DNA of 64,000 nucleotides from Imbricaverruca yamaguchii (Eukaryota; Arthropoda; Thecostraca; Neoverrucidae), in NCBI GenBank assembly GCA_034440575.1, contig JAOTOL010001568.1, forward strand, positions 1,686,001-1,750,000, read 5' to 3'. Below, one piece after another: positions 13,303 through 26,452 of this stretch. The stretch's first letter is position 1. Each line of letters opens with the position of its first letter. The position numbers and the translations under genes were made by a program. The notes beneath the pieces are model-generated. The model saw only the letters and a list, made by a program, of their open reading frames with translations. It was not told the DNA's origin and ran no database searches.

Positions 13303-14564
13303 CATGCATGAATATATGTATGTATATACATAGAACCAGTTCAACTCGTATATTCAGCTCAAGTAACCCTCACGCAAGCGCATCCACTTCATTGTGTGCA
13401 AAAGTATGTGACTGGAAGCTAGGTTCCGTCTGGAGTTGAGCATGATAAATACGATATGTATTCCGGTCACAATGGAAGGTGATGCATATAAACTAGTGCT
13501 CCTCTAGTCACGGAACAGCAGAACTCCCAAATCTGCTCAGTTAGTCGCTGGTGTTCGCGTCGATGCTGGCAGGTTTCGGCGATCGAAAGAATGCACCTGC
13601 TCCATTATCAAAACGGAACTCCCGAGTGTGCGAAATTGCACAACAGCACGGCCCCAACCCGCTTCTGACTCTGGAAACAGTTCCGGTATCTAGTCCGTAT
13701 TGTATCTGGTTCGTATTGTAGTTCGACAGCGGTCTTTTTGTGTCGCTCCTCATGACCTGCATGTTATGCAACCAAAAGCTGTGCCCCTGGTTCTTCGTTG
13801 TCCGCACCGTGCGAATACGGTGGTAGAGCACCCAACGCCTCCGAGTGAGATGGAGTCGTGTTCTGTTGCACACTTCGGGTGGGGTTGTTGCGTCCTGGAC
13901 GGTTCATCTGGACCTGCCTAATGTCTTCTGGATAGAACATTGAACCTCATGGGGCTACCTTTCGTCCCTCCAATACTGGGAACATCACAGGAAAGAAATG
14001 TATTGGATGGATTTAAAACGTATCGTTCAGTTCCGACCCAGCCGTGCTATATGAGAAGGTGCATTACGAGACTGTCTCGAAACGTCGTGGCGAGCTGTTC
14101 GTGGCGGCTTAGAGCCTATTGCTCTGGCAGACAGCTGTAGTGGCTGAGCAGGCTCGCATTTGTGAAGTGTGAAGCTGAATAAGGAAGTCTTGAGTTGCAC
14201 GCTTCAGTTCAATTGTACGCTCAAACAGCGGAACAGACTACTTCCAATCAGCCACGGCCATTACTTCAACAATCGATCTTACCAACTCAAACTGTGATTA
14301 ATGTCCCAAGGTCAACGAACCTTCGAGTGAAAGCTTACTCCTGGTTGTTTTGAATTTCACAGATTCGAGCAAGGGAAATATATCTTTTCCCAAACACTTC
14401 TTTCATCCAATGAATGAACACCAATCCTTGGAAGGATAGGAATAACCAAGCCTTGAAGCTCATGAAAAATGCAAGCAATTCAAGCACTACAGAAAGTAAT
14501 ATGAACAGTCAAAATACAGCATTCAATGTTTGAACAATGGCACTCATTAGTCAAGCACAGGTAA
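13303..14564. other. No recognisable gene
   Basis: No repeat or conserved coding signal that I can identify. Confidence 0.5.
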
Positions 14565-15345
14565 CCGGACAAATGTACGTAAGGCAAATGTACGCATGGC
14601 AGATGTACGTACGCAAATGTACGTAAGCACAGATGTACGTGTGGCAATTGTGCAGAAGTGTAAAGGTACGTAAGCGCAAATGTACGTGTGTACAAATGTA
14701 CTTAAGCGTAATGTACGTATGTCCAAATGTATGTAAGCGCAAATGTACGTGTGTACAAGTGTACTTAAGCGCAAATGTGCGTATGTCCAAATGTACGTAA
14801 GCGCAAATGTACGTAAGCGCAAATGTACGAAAGCAAATAAATACGTGACCGCAAAAGTATCCAAGAGCAAATGTACGTATCAGCCAATGTACGTACAATT
14901 AGGCATACGTACCTTTCCGCTTACGCACGTTTGATTAAGTGCATATTCCATACGCACATTTGCTCCTACGTGTATTTACTCCTCCGCACATTGACCATGA
15001 GTACATTTGTTATATGTGCTTTGTGTTCATGCATATATGTACTTACTTACATTTGCCAAACTTACATTTGTACGTGCACACATTAGCTTACGTGCATTCG
15101 AAACACTCTTTGAAACACATACATGTCATAACACCTTATGTACATGTCATACGTACACTTGCATTTTGGTTACGTAAATTTGCATTGACATACATCTGAT
15201 CTCACCTGCCTTTCCGTTTATGCACATTTGTGCTTACGTGCCTCGTACATTGGCGTTGACGTACTTTTGAGCGTACGTACATGTGTTCATACATACATTT
15301 ACGCTTACATACTCTTGCGCTTACGTACATATCAGAGCATCAAAA
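14565..15345. repeat. Degenerate 16-bp array that reverses strand midway
   Basis: From about 14565 to 14890 the unit AAATGTACGTAAGCGC and variants repeats on the plus strand; it is clearest at 14795-14826. From about 14900 to 15345 the reverse complement (for example GCGCTTACGTACAT at about 15319) repeats in more diverged form. The two halves form an imperfect palindrome of about 0.8 kb. Confidence 0.85.
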
Positions 15346-17485
15346 ATGACGTAATACTTCTGTAAAACACCACAAGAAGCACGATTCAATGTTGAAGGTG
15401 CAGTTTTGGACAGTCGACTGTATGACTACTGGCTGGCAATAGGGACCAAAATGAAAGTACAGCTGTGTCTGCTGTTGTTTTAGGCGTATTGCCTAATGAA
15501 GCAGAGAATGGACGATTACCTACGCTGACCATCCAACTTACAAGGTAGGACTTCAGATATAAAGTCAATGGAGCCTTAATACCGCAAACATCATGGCAGA
15601 ATGAAAATGGAAGCACTCCACGTTCGCAGTCGGAACTTGGGCCACAGCGGAACAACTAAACGGGCAGTCAAGTGGTTATGGTCCAGTTGATGGATACCAC
15701 AACAACTGAGTTTGTCATGCGGCCGTCGGAATTGTTTATTCTTGTCTGCCAGAAACACTAGCTAACACAATACCTTATACGCAGCATGGGTCTACTTTGA
15801 ACACATTTGCCAATAATTCCATGCTGTGTAACCGTTGCACCAATCTACATAGATACTTCATGATTGAGTTTTTTAGTATAATTTTGTTATGCATTTCGAA
15901 TATGTGGACCTACAAACTGAACATTAGCGAAGTATGGTGTTAAGCTTCGAAGGCTACCAAATTACAACTGTGGAAAATACTCTCGGTCCCATTCCTGAAA
16001 CCAGTGCACATAGAAGTCTCCACGGGGCGGAGCAGGAGGGTAGGCAGTGGCATGTAAGGGCGGAACACGAATTTGTCTGGGGTGGGGGCTCTCATGTTAA
16101 TATCACAGTTTTGGGCTATTTTTAACATGCATGTTGGGCGGCATATCAGGTTATTCGTCGGCGGCGAGCAGGCCATTCGTAAGCTGCCCGACGGGATAGT
16201 TGATGATCTGATAATTGATTTGATAGTTGATGATTTGATCAGTTGATAACAATATTGGGCTGGGGAAAGAATGAAAATGACTCAAAACTGGGACCACTTT
16301 TGCAGCTCATTCCACTACAAATAACCACAACCTATATTTTAAGCAATATAATACAACTTTGATAGTGCAAAATGAATTCCATGAGCTATAAAATGAAGGA
16401 GACTAGAATTAGTGAGTTTTTGCATTGTGGGAGCTAAATACACCATGTGGTGTTCCCTGGACAAAAAAAAAAGAAGAATAAATATTCAATTCACTACAGT
16501 GGCATTTGTCCCAAAATCAGTCAATATATTTGAGTTTCTACATAGCTTACGGTGCACCCAAAATACTCACTTTTTGTAAGAGTTAGATTATGTTATTTGT
16601 CTAAAAAGTGATGATAACCAGCAACTAATTGCCAAATGAACATGATGTAGGTAAGTGGCATTTAAGCTTGACACAAACAGTGCATGTTTTCTGAGCATTG
16701 CCAGGAAATATAAGCTATATACCTATTCACCAGGTGAGAAATATAATTGTCATCCACACAGGTTGTTGTGAACAATTTGCACAGTTAATGGTGACGAACT
16801 TGCTTCTGCATCACACACAATTGCAAATGGGAAATTATCAAGTTATGATATGGGTAATGTAATGTGTAGAAAGGGACTGCAAATTAGGGGGAGCCAGGGG
16901 AGGAGCAAGCTATCCTGTAGCTCTGGGAAAATTTCACATCAATTATGTGACATTGCTTGAAAAGAAATGAAGTAAATCATGTTTTCCCCAAACTCTGCAG
17001 AGGACCCACCAACTCTGGGTGAAGAAACATCTCAAAGGTGGGGGGAAGGTTTGACCCTACGGCGTATTTTTTATAATAATGGGACGGGTGTCGTTATTTT
17101 TTTGCACCGTCTGCATTTTTATTTGCGGTTAGTGACGGATTAAAAAAAAATGGCTACTGGGCATATTTTTTTTGTTCGCGTGGGCCCGCGCGTGCCTGAC
17201 GAGGTTAGGAGTATGGGAGCGACACCGAGTATCTCATGCCGTTTGCCGCGTGTCGGTGCCTGTGCGTTTATCCTAGTACCGATGCCGCTACCTGAGCTGC
17301 GAGCCGCTGTCGATCTGTGACAAGATCGGCATCAGCATCCACATGTTCAGGATTTGCTTCGAATCGATTGGTGCGATGCTTTCACATTTGGTGAATTCCA
17401 GCATTGCTCTATCCGATGTTTCTGATTCCTGGGAGCACCCATCGCCCATCCAATCCTCACATCCGGTGAGTTCTCTATCCCTTCT
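15346..17485. other. No recognisable gene
   Basis: AT-rich intergenic sequence. A few short direct repeats (GATAGTTGATGAT variants near 16195-16250). Nothing with coding support. Confidence 0.5.
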
Positions 17486-18130
17486 AATTTTCGTTCTTTC
17501 TCCATCGTCCCAGTCATTTCGAAAATTGTAGAGCGTGACGACCACAATCAGCTCTACGATTATCTGTCTAATAACGACCTCCTCTTTCCAGCTCAGCACG
17601 GCTTACGTTCTCGTCACTCGACGGAAACCATCCTGATCTCATTGTCTGACTGGGCTGGCTCAGTGCGGAGAACCTGGCCAGATACCACACCCGGTGCCTC
17701 ACGCACACAATGTGCGCCGTCGTGGTGAGCCCGAGTCGCTGGTTCATGATCTCACCACCGTGGCGGAGATTCGTGACCGATCCACCCTCAGGGCCATCAC
17801 TTGCATGTCCCCCGGTCCCGCACTGAGATGGGGAAGAGGCCCAGAGCACCACTTATGTACAACTCGTTGCCACCCAAGCTGATGCGGTTTCCGGTGCCGA
17901 TCTTTAATCGTTGCCTTTGGCGGGCACCTCCTCAGGTTGCAGACCATGCCGGTCAGATTTGTTGTTTGCCCTGCTGTATTGTATTTATTTGTATTTGTGT
18001 TTTTACATTATGACGTGCATGACCACCGGCTTCACTGTTCTGTGATTTGACTGCTCTGCTCTTTTAACTTGCTAACGTGAGGCTGTAATAGCCACAAGTA
18101 CATTTTGTATTGCCTAAGTAAATGTATAAA
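17486..18130 (+). mobile_element. LINE relic: internal reverse-transcriptase piece plus C-terminal tail
   Basis: In one frame, 17486-17675 encodes a fragment typical of LINE reverse transcriptases: N-F-R-S-F-S-I-V-P-V-I-S-K-I-V-E, then QLYDYLSNNDLLFPAQHGL and RSRHSTETILISL. These correspond to the NYRP..ILPVISKI and QHGFR..HSTE blocks just before catalytic domain A. The catalytic domains are missing. At about 17830-17905, in the same frame, LMYNSLPPKLMRFPVPIFN resembles the W/YNSLPP..F motif at the end of many LINE proteins. This suggests an internally deleted copy ending near 18130. It belongs to the CR1/L2/Jockey-like group in the broad sense; the clade is not certain. It has no intact catalytic core and is inert. 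Confidence 0.7.
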
Positions 18131-18174
18131 GCCGGGGTTCGGAAAAACCTGCCAGGCCCCGTAAAAATGTTCCT

Positions 18175-18975
18175 GGGTCCGCCACAAGTCGCACCATGAC
18201 ACATAAGGATTACATTTGTGGCCAAAAAGTCGCTGAGGGGCTTCTGAATATCACGCTGTGAGCAACCAAAATCGCAGCAAGGGCCCTGAAATCACACTGG
18301 GGTCCAAAAAATCGTTCCTCAGTCTGGAAAATGACGCTAGGCTGTACAAAGTGTGACCGGGGACCCTGAAAATTGTGTCGGGGCCCAAAAAAGGCTGACC
18401 AAGGCACCTGAATATCAAGCTGGGGGCCTCACAAGTTGGTACCTGGGCCATTGAGAATTAGGCGGGAGTCAAAACAAAATCGTGTCGGGGTCCTTGAAAA
18501 TCACAATGTGCACCCAAAAGAAGGGTTTGGCCAATGAAAATCACGCCGGGATCCAGAAGATCAGACCGAGCACTTGAAAATCGCACTGGACCCCCAAAAC
18601 GTCGGAACAGTGTTTCTGAAAATCACGTTGAAGGCCTTAAAAGTTCGCGCCTGGGCCCCTGAAAATCGCGCTGAAGGTCCAAAGAAATCGTGTCGGGGTT
18701 CTCGACGATCACGACTGGGATCCAAAAGACTGGGCCCCGAAGACCATGCTGACTTGTGGGTGCCAAAAAGTCGCGCCCGAGACGCTGAAAATCACGCCAG
18801 GGGCTCGACAGATCCTACCGAGCCCCAATAGTTTCATGGTGACCACCAAAAGAACAGGCTGGGGCAACGTAAAAATCAGTCCAGACCAGGAAAATCGCTC
18901 TGAGGTTCCAAAAATCGGGCCAAAAGCCTTCAAAACAGGGGCGATCCGTGACACCCAAAGGAGGTGAGGCAGAAA
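18175..18975. repeat. Degenerate satellite, ~20/40-bp period
   Basis: About twenty diverged dimers of the form CTGAAAATCACGCTGGGG, then CCAAAAAATCGTGCC, repeat every 39-43 bp, with the alternating words GAAAATC and CCAAAA plus GGGGCC/GGGTCC. The same family appears at 20530-20900, 48540-50280 and, inverted, 50783-51517. It is old: no two monomers are identical. Confidence 0.8.
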
Positions 18976-19255
18976 AAAACGCCGGATTTCCACCAGTATT
19001 TTAGTATTTAATATATTAGGTATATATTATTATTTTATGGTAAGATGAGTATCAACAACTTACTTTGGCGCTGGAAAGTGCCAAACCTATCACCATCGTT
19101 CCGAAGTCAGTGGATCTCAACCCTATCCCTCCTGTTCAAATGCTTCCGAAATTGCCCGGAAGTTTTCGTATATAAATGGCTGGAAATAAAATAACATATT
19201 CATATATCATTGAGGTTTTCATATATGTCCATTTCATAACCCTAAAATAGTTAGC

Positions 19256-19321
19256 ATATACACACATATATTGTATATATTATCATTATTATATTATATA
19301 CATTTGTATATATACATATGT

Positions 19322-19386
<65 letters not shown>
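19256..19386. repeat. (TA)n-rich microsatellite
   Basis: Imperfect TATA/CATA repeats pass into an uninterrupted (AT)n run at about 19328-19384. Confidence 0.95.
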
Positions 19387-19388
<2 letters not shown>

Positions 19389-20529
19389 TATTATTATTCT
19401 TTCTGTCACTATTATTATTGATTATTTGGGTGCAAAACACATGGTTGATGGGAAGCCCCACATCGATCGGGTGCATGTTCAATGGTACCCCATGTTAAAA
19501 GTATAAATTATTAGTGGACAGGGCCAACATTGAGGGGGCTCTTGCTGTTCAAATATGTACAAAATGAACACCCCTGGTCTAGACGTATATGAATGAAAAA
19601 TGGAAAGCAACCCTGAAAACCAGCTGCAGGCTCCGTATCTCCACATGGGTGATAAGGGTTCCGTATCTGCATATGGGCATTCCAGTCAGTGTAGGTACAT
19701 CCGCCGGTAGCCTAAATACAATGCTGGCGCCTTTTCCTGGCCGGATGGATTCCACCTTCCCATGAGGGCACATGCACCCAGTACCCCCACCCTTGTTTAC
19801 GCCCCTGCACCGAGTGGGGAGGACGCACCATAAAACCCCAATAATCATCGAGTGGGGAAGAATTATGTTGCAACAGTTATTTCTTACTTGCTCCCACACC
19901 TCCTTTCCGGCCGTGATCTTCAGTTGGCCTGTCTCATCATACTGCTACTACCCGTGGCACCGCGCGATTCCTGCGACGCTTGACATTAATGCAGCCAGCG
20001 TGGGTCCAAGCGAACAAATCCTAGTGTTAGAGAAAATACGGTTGATATCCGTGGACAAGATTCTTTAAGCTTTCCAATAACCCCGATTTTGTTCCATTTC
20101 GATGGTATTTAACATCGGAAATGTGTAGAAAACACATAAGTTTGGCTGGAGGGCCTACGGGACTGAGCAATTGTCCAGCCTATGTGACGTCACCGATTGC
20201 GAAACGATATTGCAGGACCCCTGCCTACCCTGCGCTTGTTATGAGACGAAAACTCACTATATGGCGAAATGTGCGAGAGGCTAACCTCTGCCGACCGGTG
20301 ATAGAGCTGTTTGGAAGCTAAGATGCAAATGATGTAAACGTAAATGAACTTCAATTTTCACCATAATTGCGAGTCACCAATGCATATTTGTTTCAAGTTT
20401 TTCAAGTTTACCATTTTCCAGTGGATGAAAGCATCATTTTATTAAAATAACATACAACAATACTTCCCAGCTCTACTCAGGTGAGGCACTGTCTTAGTGT
20501 CTTACATGGGCCGACCGCCCCTGCTTCAA
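19387..20529. other. No recognisable gene
   Basis: No repeat structure or coding similarity recognised. Confidence 0.5.
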
Positions 20530-20900
20530 AACGTGTTGGACCCACAAAGTCTCATTGCTATCCTTGAAAGTCACACTGGGGCATAAAAGGGCACACCAGA
20601 GCCCCAAAAGTCGTACTTCGTTTTCCAAAAATTGATTCCTGCCCGTAATGTCACTATGCGGCCACAATAATTGCGTACCACCCCCCCCCCCTACACACAC
20701 ACACAAAAAACGCGTCGTCTTCCGGAAAAGAAACGTGTTGGGGAACCGAAACAAATTGCACTGGGCGCCCAGGGCGTTCTACCGGGTCAAACAATATTGC
20801 GCAGGAGGCTTACAAAAAGTAGAACTCTTTCCACCAAATTACAGAAGACCCCATCGAATCGACTCAAGCGCCGGAACATTAAATTCTGAATCCCTCCCTG
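20530..20900. repeat. Short copy of the degenerate ~20-bp satellite family
   Basis: It carries the same alternating words as 18175-18975. The part around 20580-20690 also lines up with 48960-49060: both read ..GCACACCAG/GCGCACCGG.., then CCAAAAATTGATT/CCAAAAATCAATT, then AATGTCACT. So these are copies of a longer element, not only chance low complexity. A C-run and (CA)n interrupt it at 20682-20708. Confidence 0.65.
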
Positions 20901-21897
20901 ATCTTCGACAATGCTGGTCAATGATGGGAACCTGAAAAATAAACTTACTTGCCAACCCTCACCCACCCAACACACTTATCTTGTGGAGGAGTAAAGTAAA
21001 CTAAGCCTGGTCGAAACCATCTCACCTATCTGGAAGACGTCCTCCAGTCTTCAATACTTCGTCGTCACATTCATCATACCGTGAAACTCCTTGAACGTAT
21101 ATGTACACTTGCCTTGAACTTCCCAGCAAAACCCACTCGCTTTAAAAGCGGTGCAATTCACTTTTATGTCATCACTGGATCGCTGTCAGAGCCCGGTCAT
21201 CACTGGATCGCTCGAGGGTGCCATTGGCAGGCTCTAGAGGTTGCCAGTCGGGCTTTCAAGTGAGTCATTATGAGGACAGTGCCTCCTCTGGCACGGCCGT
21301 CACTGGAGAGATTGTTGCGTCACATGAACAGCCGGAGTCGTCACTGGTAAGGCCGGGCGCGCCGTTGGCGGGGCTGAATCGTGACGCTGCTCGGCGACTC
21401 CTTTTGATACGACTGACACCCCAGCAGTGCAGCACCGCCCCGAGAGCTTCGCCAGGTTTTCGGTCCGTGTCTGCACAGCCTGCACTGTAGATGGCACGTT
21501 GTTGGGCTAGAGTGCGCAGCCTCTTGGGCTCAGGGGTGACTGTCCCGGCAGTGCGGCGGCGCGCCAGATTTGTCAGACGGTGCGCGCCTTATTCAGCCAG
21601 GAATGCTGTACGCTCTGCGTGCCGGGCGTGCAGTACGACGGCCGCCCGGGAACCAGTCGCGCAGCACTTTACCTGCAGCGCTTTACCGGCTCCCGCGGCC
21701 AGTCACGCGTCACCTTACCTGCAACTCTACGGCCACCGCCGGCCCAGCTGAGAACGGCGACCGGCAACCGCAGGAACTCTGGGCTCCACTCGGAGCGGGG
21801 CTGTCGAGATAAGCCTCATGGTGGGCGGGTCTGCTCAGCTGACTGTGATGTGACACTCGACCGGCGGCAGGCACGCTCAACCGTAGCTGCACGAGCG
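20901..21897. other. No recognisable gene; short direct repeats
   Basis: GTCATCACTGGATCGCT occurs at about 21167 and 21196, with weaker GTCACTGG echoes at 21299 and 21332. The 21400-21800 part is GC-rich with open frames on the plus strand, but none resembles a known protein. Confidence 0.45.
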
Positions 21898-22523
21898 GCA
21901 GATGTGACCGGCAACACACCACGACAGATGTGACCGACAACACACCACGGCAGTCATGACCGACAACACAGCACGACAGACGTGACCGACGACACACCAC
22001 TACAGACGTGACCGACAACGCAGCACTACAGACGTGACCGGCAACACACCACAACAGACGTGACCGACAACATACCACTACAGACGTGACCGACAACACA
22101 GCACTACAAACGTGACCGACAACACACCACTACAGACGTGACCGACAGCACAGCACTACAGACGTGACCGACAACACAGCACGACAGACGTGACCGACAA
22201 CACACCACTACAGACGTGACTGACAACGCAGCACTACAGACGTGACCGACAACACAGCACGACATACGCAACTGACAACACACCACTACAGACGTGACCG
22301 ACAACACACTACTACAGACGTGACCGACAATACACCATGGCAGTCATGACTGACAACACAGCACGACAGACGTGACCGACAACACATCACTATAGACGTG
22401 ACCGACAACGCAGGACTACAGACGTGACCGACAACACACCACTACAGACGTGACCGACAACACACCACAACAGATGTGACCGACAACACACCACTGCAGA
22501 CGTGACCGACAACACAGCACTGC
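21898..22523. repeat. 26-bp minisatellite, about 24 copies
   Basis: The unit joins ACAGACGTGACCGACAACAC and ACCACT, with variants at a few fixed positions (CCACT/GCACT/GCACG; ACGTG/TCATG). The period is not a multiple of three, so the open frames here are artefacts. Confidence 0.95.
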
Positions 22524-22763
22524 ACGCTGCTGGAAACACTTAACTTCCGCCATAACTGGTGACGTTTGGACCTTATGAGCTGGAGCATTGCTCGACCCTC
22601 TCAATGAATTATTTGAAAGCTCCATCTATCCTTAGTGTGGGGCAATAGATAATGCACAAACCATGTTAATTTGCTTTAGTATAAAATAAATACGGGTTAC
22701 AGACTAATTTCGGTAAGCACAATGACAACCATCCCAATTCGGTTAGTCATGACGAAAATACTA

Positions 22764-23572
22764 ACCCGCGCCGTCTTTCCGGTCAGATCCTCACACCCAG
22801 TCTCGAGGGGGGGGGGGACAGTTAGTAATTCCCTCTAAATTCCAAACTAAGCATCACACGAAAACGAAAGCGGTGTCATCGGAAAACACCCGACGAGTAG
22901 GGTCCGGGTCCACCCCCAAAACAATTTCCCCCCAAGAGTGACGTCACCAGGGGGCTAGTTTTCTTCACGACTTTTCACGACTTACATGATGTTTTTGGCT
23001 CTGGAGAGTTCATTTTTGGGGATATACGGAAAAACTTATTTGGAATGAGAAAAGGACAGCGAAATCTACCAGTGTTTTATTTGTTTTGCCCCCACCCCCA
23101 AAAAATACTTATTTTAAATTTCACAATTTTGAGTTTTCCAGTTTTCTATAATTTTCCTTTTCAAATTGGTAGAGCAGACCGAGAAACGTTGTTGGAAGTC
23201 AACTTGCCCAAATAAAAAATGCTTACTTTCGCCAGAATCCTCTATTTGAACTGCAATTTGGCAAATACACAAAATTTATATGTAGTCAAAAACGAAAAAA
23301 AAATTTCACTCGTACGTTTTGTTGTATCCTTAAAGATAAGCAAACGCTGAAGGTTTCATTGAAATATCTGCATCCGTTAAAGCGTGACGACTGGTTGAAC
23401 GTTTTTGGAGGTGACCTCACTTGACCTTGACTAACTCGTTGACCCTAGATGACCTGACTTGAAAATTTTGAAACAGCGTGCCAAATTGATGTGGGAAAAG
23501 GTATGCCAAATTTTGGCGCGCTGCCACGCGCCATTCGTCCACTATCCGCGTAAAACCTGAGACGGGACGGGT
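22764..23572 (+). mobile_element. TA-flanked non-autonomous DNA element, copy 1
   Basis: The 809-bp element matches 56883-57716 in opposite orientation along its whole length. Its ends are inverted: ACCCGCGCCGTCT at the left and, read inward on the other strand, ACCCGTCCCGTCT at the right (11 of 13 match). TA sits on each side (22762-22763 and 23573-23574), as expected for a TA target-site duplication of the Tc1/mariner type. It has no transposase frame. Relative to copy 2 it lacks a C/G-rich stretch near its right end. Confidence 0.72.
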
Positions 23573-23574
23573 TA

Positions 23575-25627
23575 AAGGACGATGGACACAGTGTAATTCC
23601 TTCATAACACGATAAGCATGCAACACAATCCATCCACGACTGGTGGAGCTATAAAACAAATATTGAGAACGGCCACTTATATTTATGTTCATCAGGTCGA
23701 ATTATTGTAGCACGTGTTCGGGCTGCACCACGCACCATGATAAAATTGTCCTCAGCCAAGGTGCAAGTCCTCAGCCAAATATTGCGGCTCAACGTGGCAC
23801 TAGAAAGGCTACAACTAATCCCAACAGCTATCCAAAGAGCCAATCTGGAAAGATATGATGGCCACGACAGGCGGTCAAAGATTCTCTGTCGTGGCCTGTC
23901 GTGCCGTCATGGCCTCCAGAGGTGTACAAAACGTCAAAAATATCACTTACAAGCATTGAAACCCATAAATCTGTCGCATTTAGAAACCACAATCGAACCC
24001 TATCAACTATCACTGCGTATCTGTGACAGCCTGCTGCGCTATGGTTCAGCCTAATGGAACTGACTGCATGCAGCCGATATTGTGCACCGGGATCTGTAAC
24101 AAAAGAGTTGCCACTCCCAAATGTCCTGTTTCGAAATTGCAGTGATAATTTGCCGAAATATGAGCAACTAGTTCGTGAAATGACCAAAAATATACTCTAC
24201 GTCAAATATTATTGCGCTAAAATGTCTTTCCTGAAGTGATATATCTTCTTGATGTGGTGAATACTTTTCCTTATTCGAATCATGATTATCTGTCACAACC
24301 ACGGCACAGGTTCAGCCAATATCTGTCACCTACGCTGGTAGGCGAGTTGGCGGGTTATTGCACCTCTGATGGACTATCGTGTCCATCTCCTGTCGTGGGC
24401 TGGGGGCCCGAAAACGTTCGTGGCACCGAGCAATGGCTTTGCGGGTCATCCCATCTCAGGAATGTTCCGGCATTGCATCTCAGGAAGTGCTAATGTCACG
24501 TTCCGGAATGATGAACATAAGATCATCAGGACCATATGACCAATGTCAGAGCTTAAGTTCTGGGGAACATATTGATAAGTTCAGGGGCTATGGGCCCTTG
24601 GATTTAACCGACGGACATCGTAATTCATGAAGTCACATGGGCAGTGAGCCGTAGAAGCCCAGTATGAGTCACACCAACCCCGAACTGATCGTTATTTTCA
24701 TTATTGGTTGGTTTCCACGCATTATAATTACCCTGGGAAGGACCCAGCTGTCCACTGAATGAAGGAAGTGGAGGGAGAAGGCTGTCTCCCCGACCCCGGC
24801 AGTGTGCAGTAGAAACACTCAAACAGGCCCCGGGCTAGGCCCGATGTGCCACTCCATGATCACGTTCGAAATTGATGACGGGATCGCCGTTACGAAAGAT
24901 AGACATTTTTTATGCAGCACTTTGTGGGATCACAGAGCCTGTTATCAGGCCCCTAAGAACGTCTACAAGTCACTGCGAAGGTTACTACAAGTCACTAGGT
25001 CGTACGTGCGTGTACGGACGTCTAGGAACGTCTATAGGACCTGACAATGTCTACAGAAAAAGTTCGATGTCACTGAGGTCAAAGCTCAGTGATGACATGG
25101 ATTCGTGAAGTATTGAATTATCCCTTGTCGAATACTTAATCGACGCCCTTCGGAATAAAGTTTGGGATCTAGATGCACGCCTGGGCGATATGGATTCCTT
25201 GTTAATAACGGTGCCATGCTTACTTGCAATCTGAAGAGGGAGAGAGGACATCCAACGATCAGAGCCACCAATAATGGTTTTAAAGCTATTTTTCTGAATA
25301 AAAACCGGCCCTCTGCAAAATGAACCATACAAAGTCAAACTATGCTAACCACCTTGTTCACAACTTGTGGAAGCCCTTCATCGACTCAAGGAAGAGGGAT
25401 CTCCCAATGTACGTATTTCCCAATGTCTAGCACATCTTGTGTCAGGGCGGATACAGTGGGAAACTGGAATGATGTCTTCCCATGGAAAAGTGGGACCCGT
25501 GGCGTCGCCACAAAGTTTTTCTAGGAACATATAGGTGTTTCCGGGCCACTTCTGGCTGGGCGGTGTCGGGTGGGGGCTGGCCAGTGGCGGCACGGCTCGG
25601 TGGCGTGTCGCTGTGCGGGCGACGGCG
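23575..25627. other. No recognisable gene; one hairpin
   Basis: Contains a perfect 11-bp stem, GGCCACGACAG (23860-23870) with its complement at 23886-23896, around a 15-base loop. No frame here resembles a known protein. Confidence 0.5.
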
Positions 25628-26452
25628 ACTGGCCGTCTAGACTGGCTGGCGACTGGCCGTCTAGACTGGCTGGCGACTGGCCGTCTAGACTTGCTGGCAA
25701 CTGGCCGTCTAGACTGGCTGGCGACTGGCCGTCTAGACTGGCTGGCGACTGGCCGTCCAGACTGGCTGGCGACTGGCCGTCTAGACTGGCTGGTGACTGG
25801 CCGTCCTAGACTGGCTGGCGACTGGCCGTCCAGACTGGCTGGCGACTGGCCGTCTAGACTGGCTGGCGACTGGCCGTCTAGACTGGCTGGCGACTGGCCG
25901 TCTAGACTGGCTGGCGACTGGCCGTCTAGACTGGCTGGCGACTGGCCGTCTAGACTGGCTGGCGACTGGCCGTCTAGACTGGCTGGCGACTGGCCGTCTA
26001 GACTGGCTGGCGACTGGCCGTCTAGACTGGCTGGCGACTGGCCGTCTAGACTGGCTGGCGACTGGCCGTCCAGACTGGCTGGCGACTGGCCGTCCAGACT
26101 GGCTGGCGACTGGCCGTCTGGACTGGCTGGTGACTGGCCGTCTAGACTGGCTGGCGACTGGCCGTCTAGACTGGCTGGCGACTGGCCGTCTAGACTGGCT
26201 GGCGACTGGCCGTCTGGACTGGCTGGCGACTGGCCGTCTAGACTGGCTGGCGACTGGCCGTCTAGACTGGCTGGCGACTGGCCGTCTAGACTGGCTGGCG
26301 ACTGGCCGTCCAGACTGGCTGGCGACTGGCCGTCCAGACTGGCTGGCGACTGGCCGTCTGGACTGGCTGGCGACTGGCCGTCTAGACTGGCTGGCGACTG
26401 GCCGTCCAGACTGGCTGGCGACTGGTCGTCCAGACTGGCTGGTGACTGGCCG
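25628..26452. repeat. 24-bp minisatellite, about 34 copies
   Basis: The unit is GACTGGCTGGC then GACTGGCCGTCTA, so it contains an internal GACTGGC doublet. Most variation is CTAGA/CCAGA/CTGGA at the unit junction. The period is divisible by three, so long open frames exist on both strands (8-residue repeats such as LATGRLDW or RRPVASQS). One extra base near 25805 shifts the frame, and I see no promoter, start context or unique domain to support translation. Confidence 0.95.
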
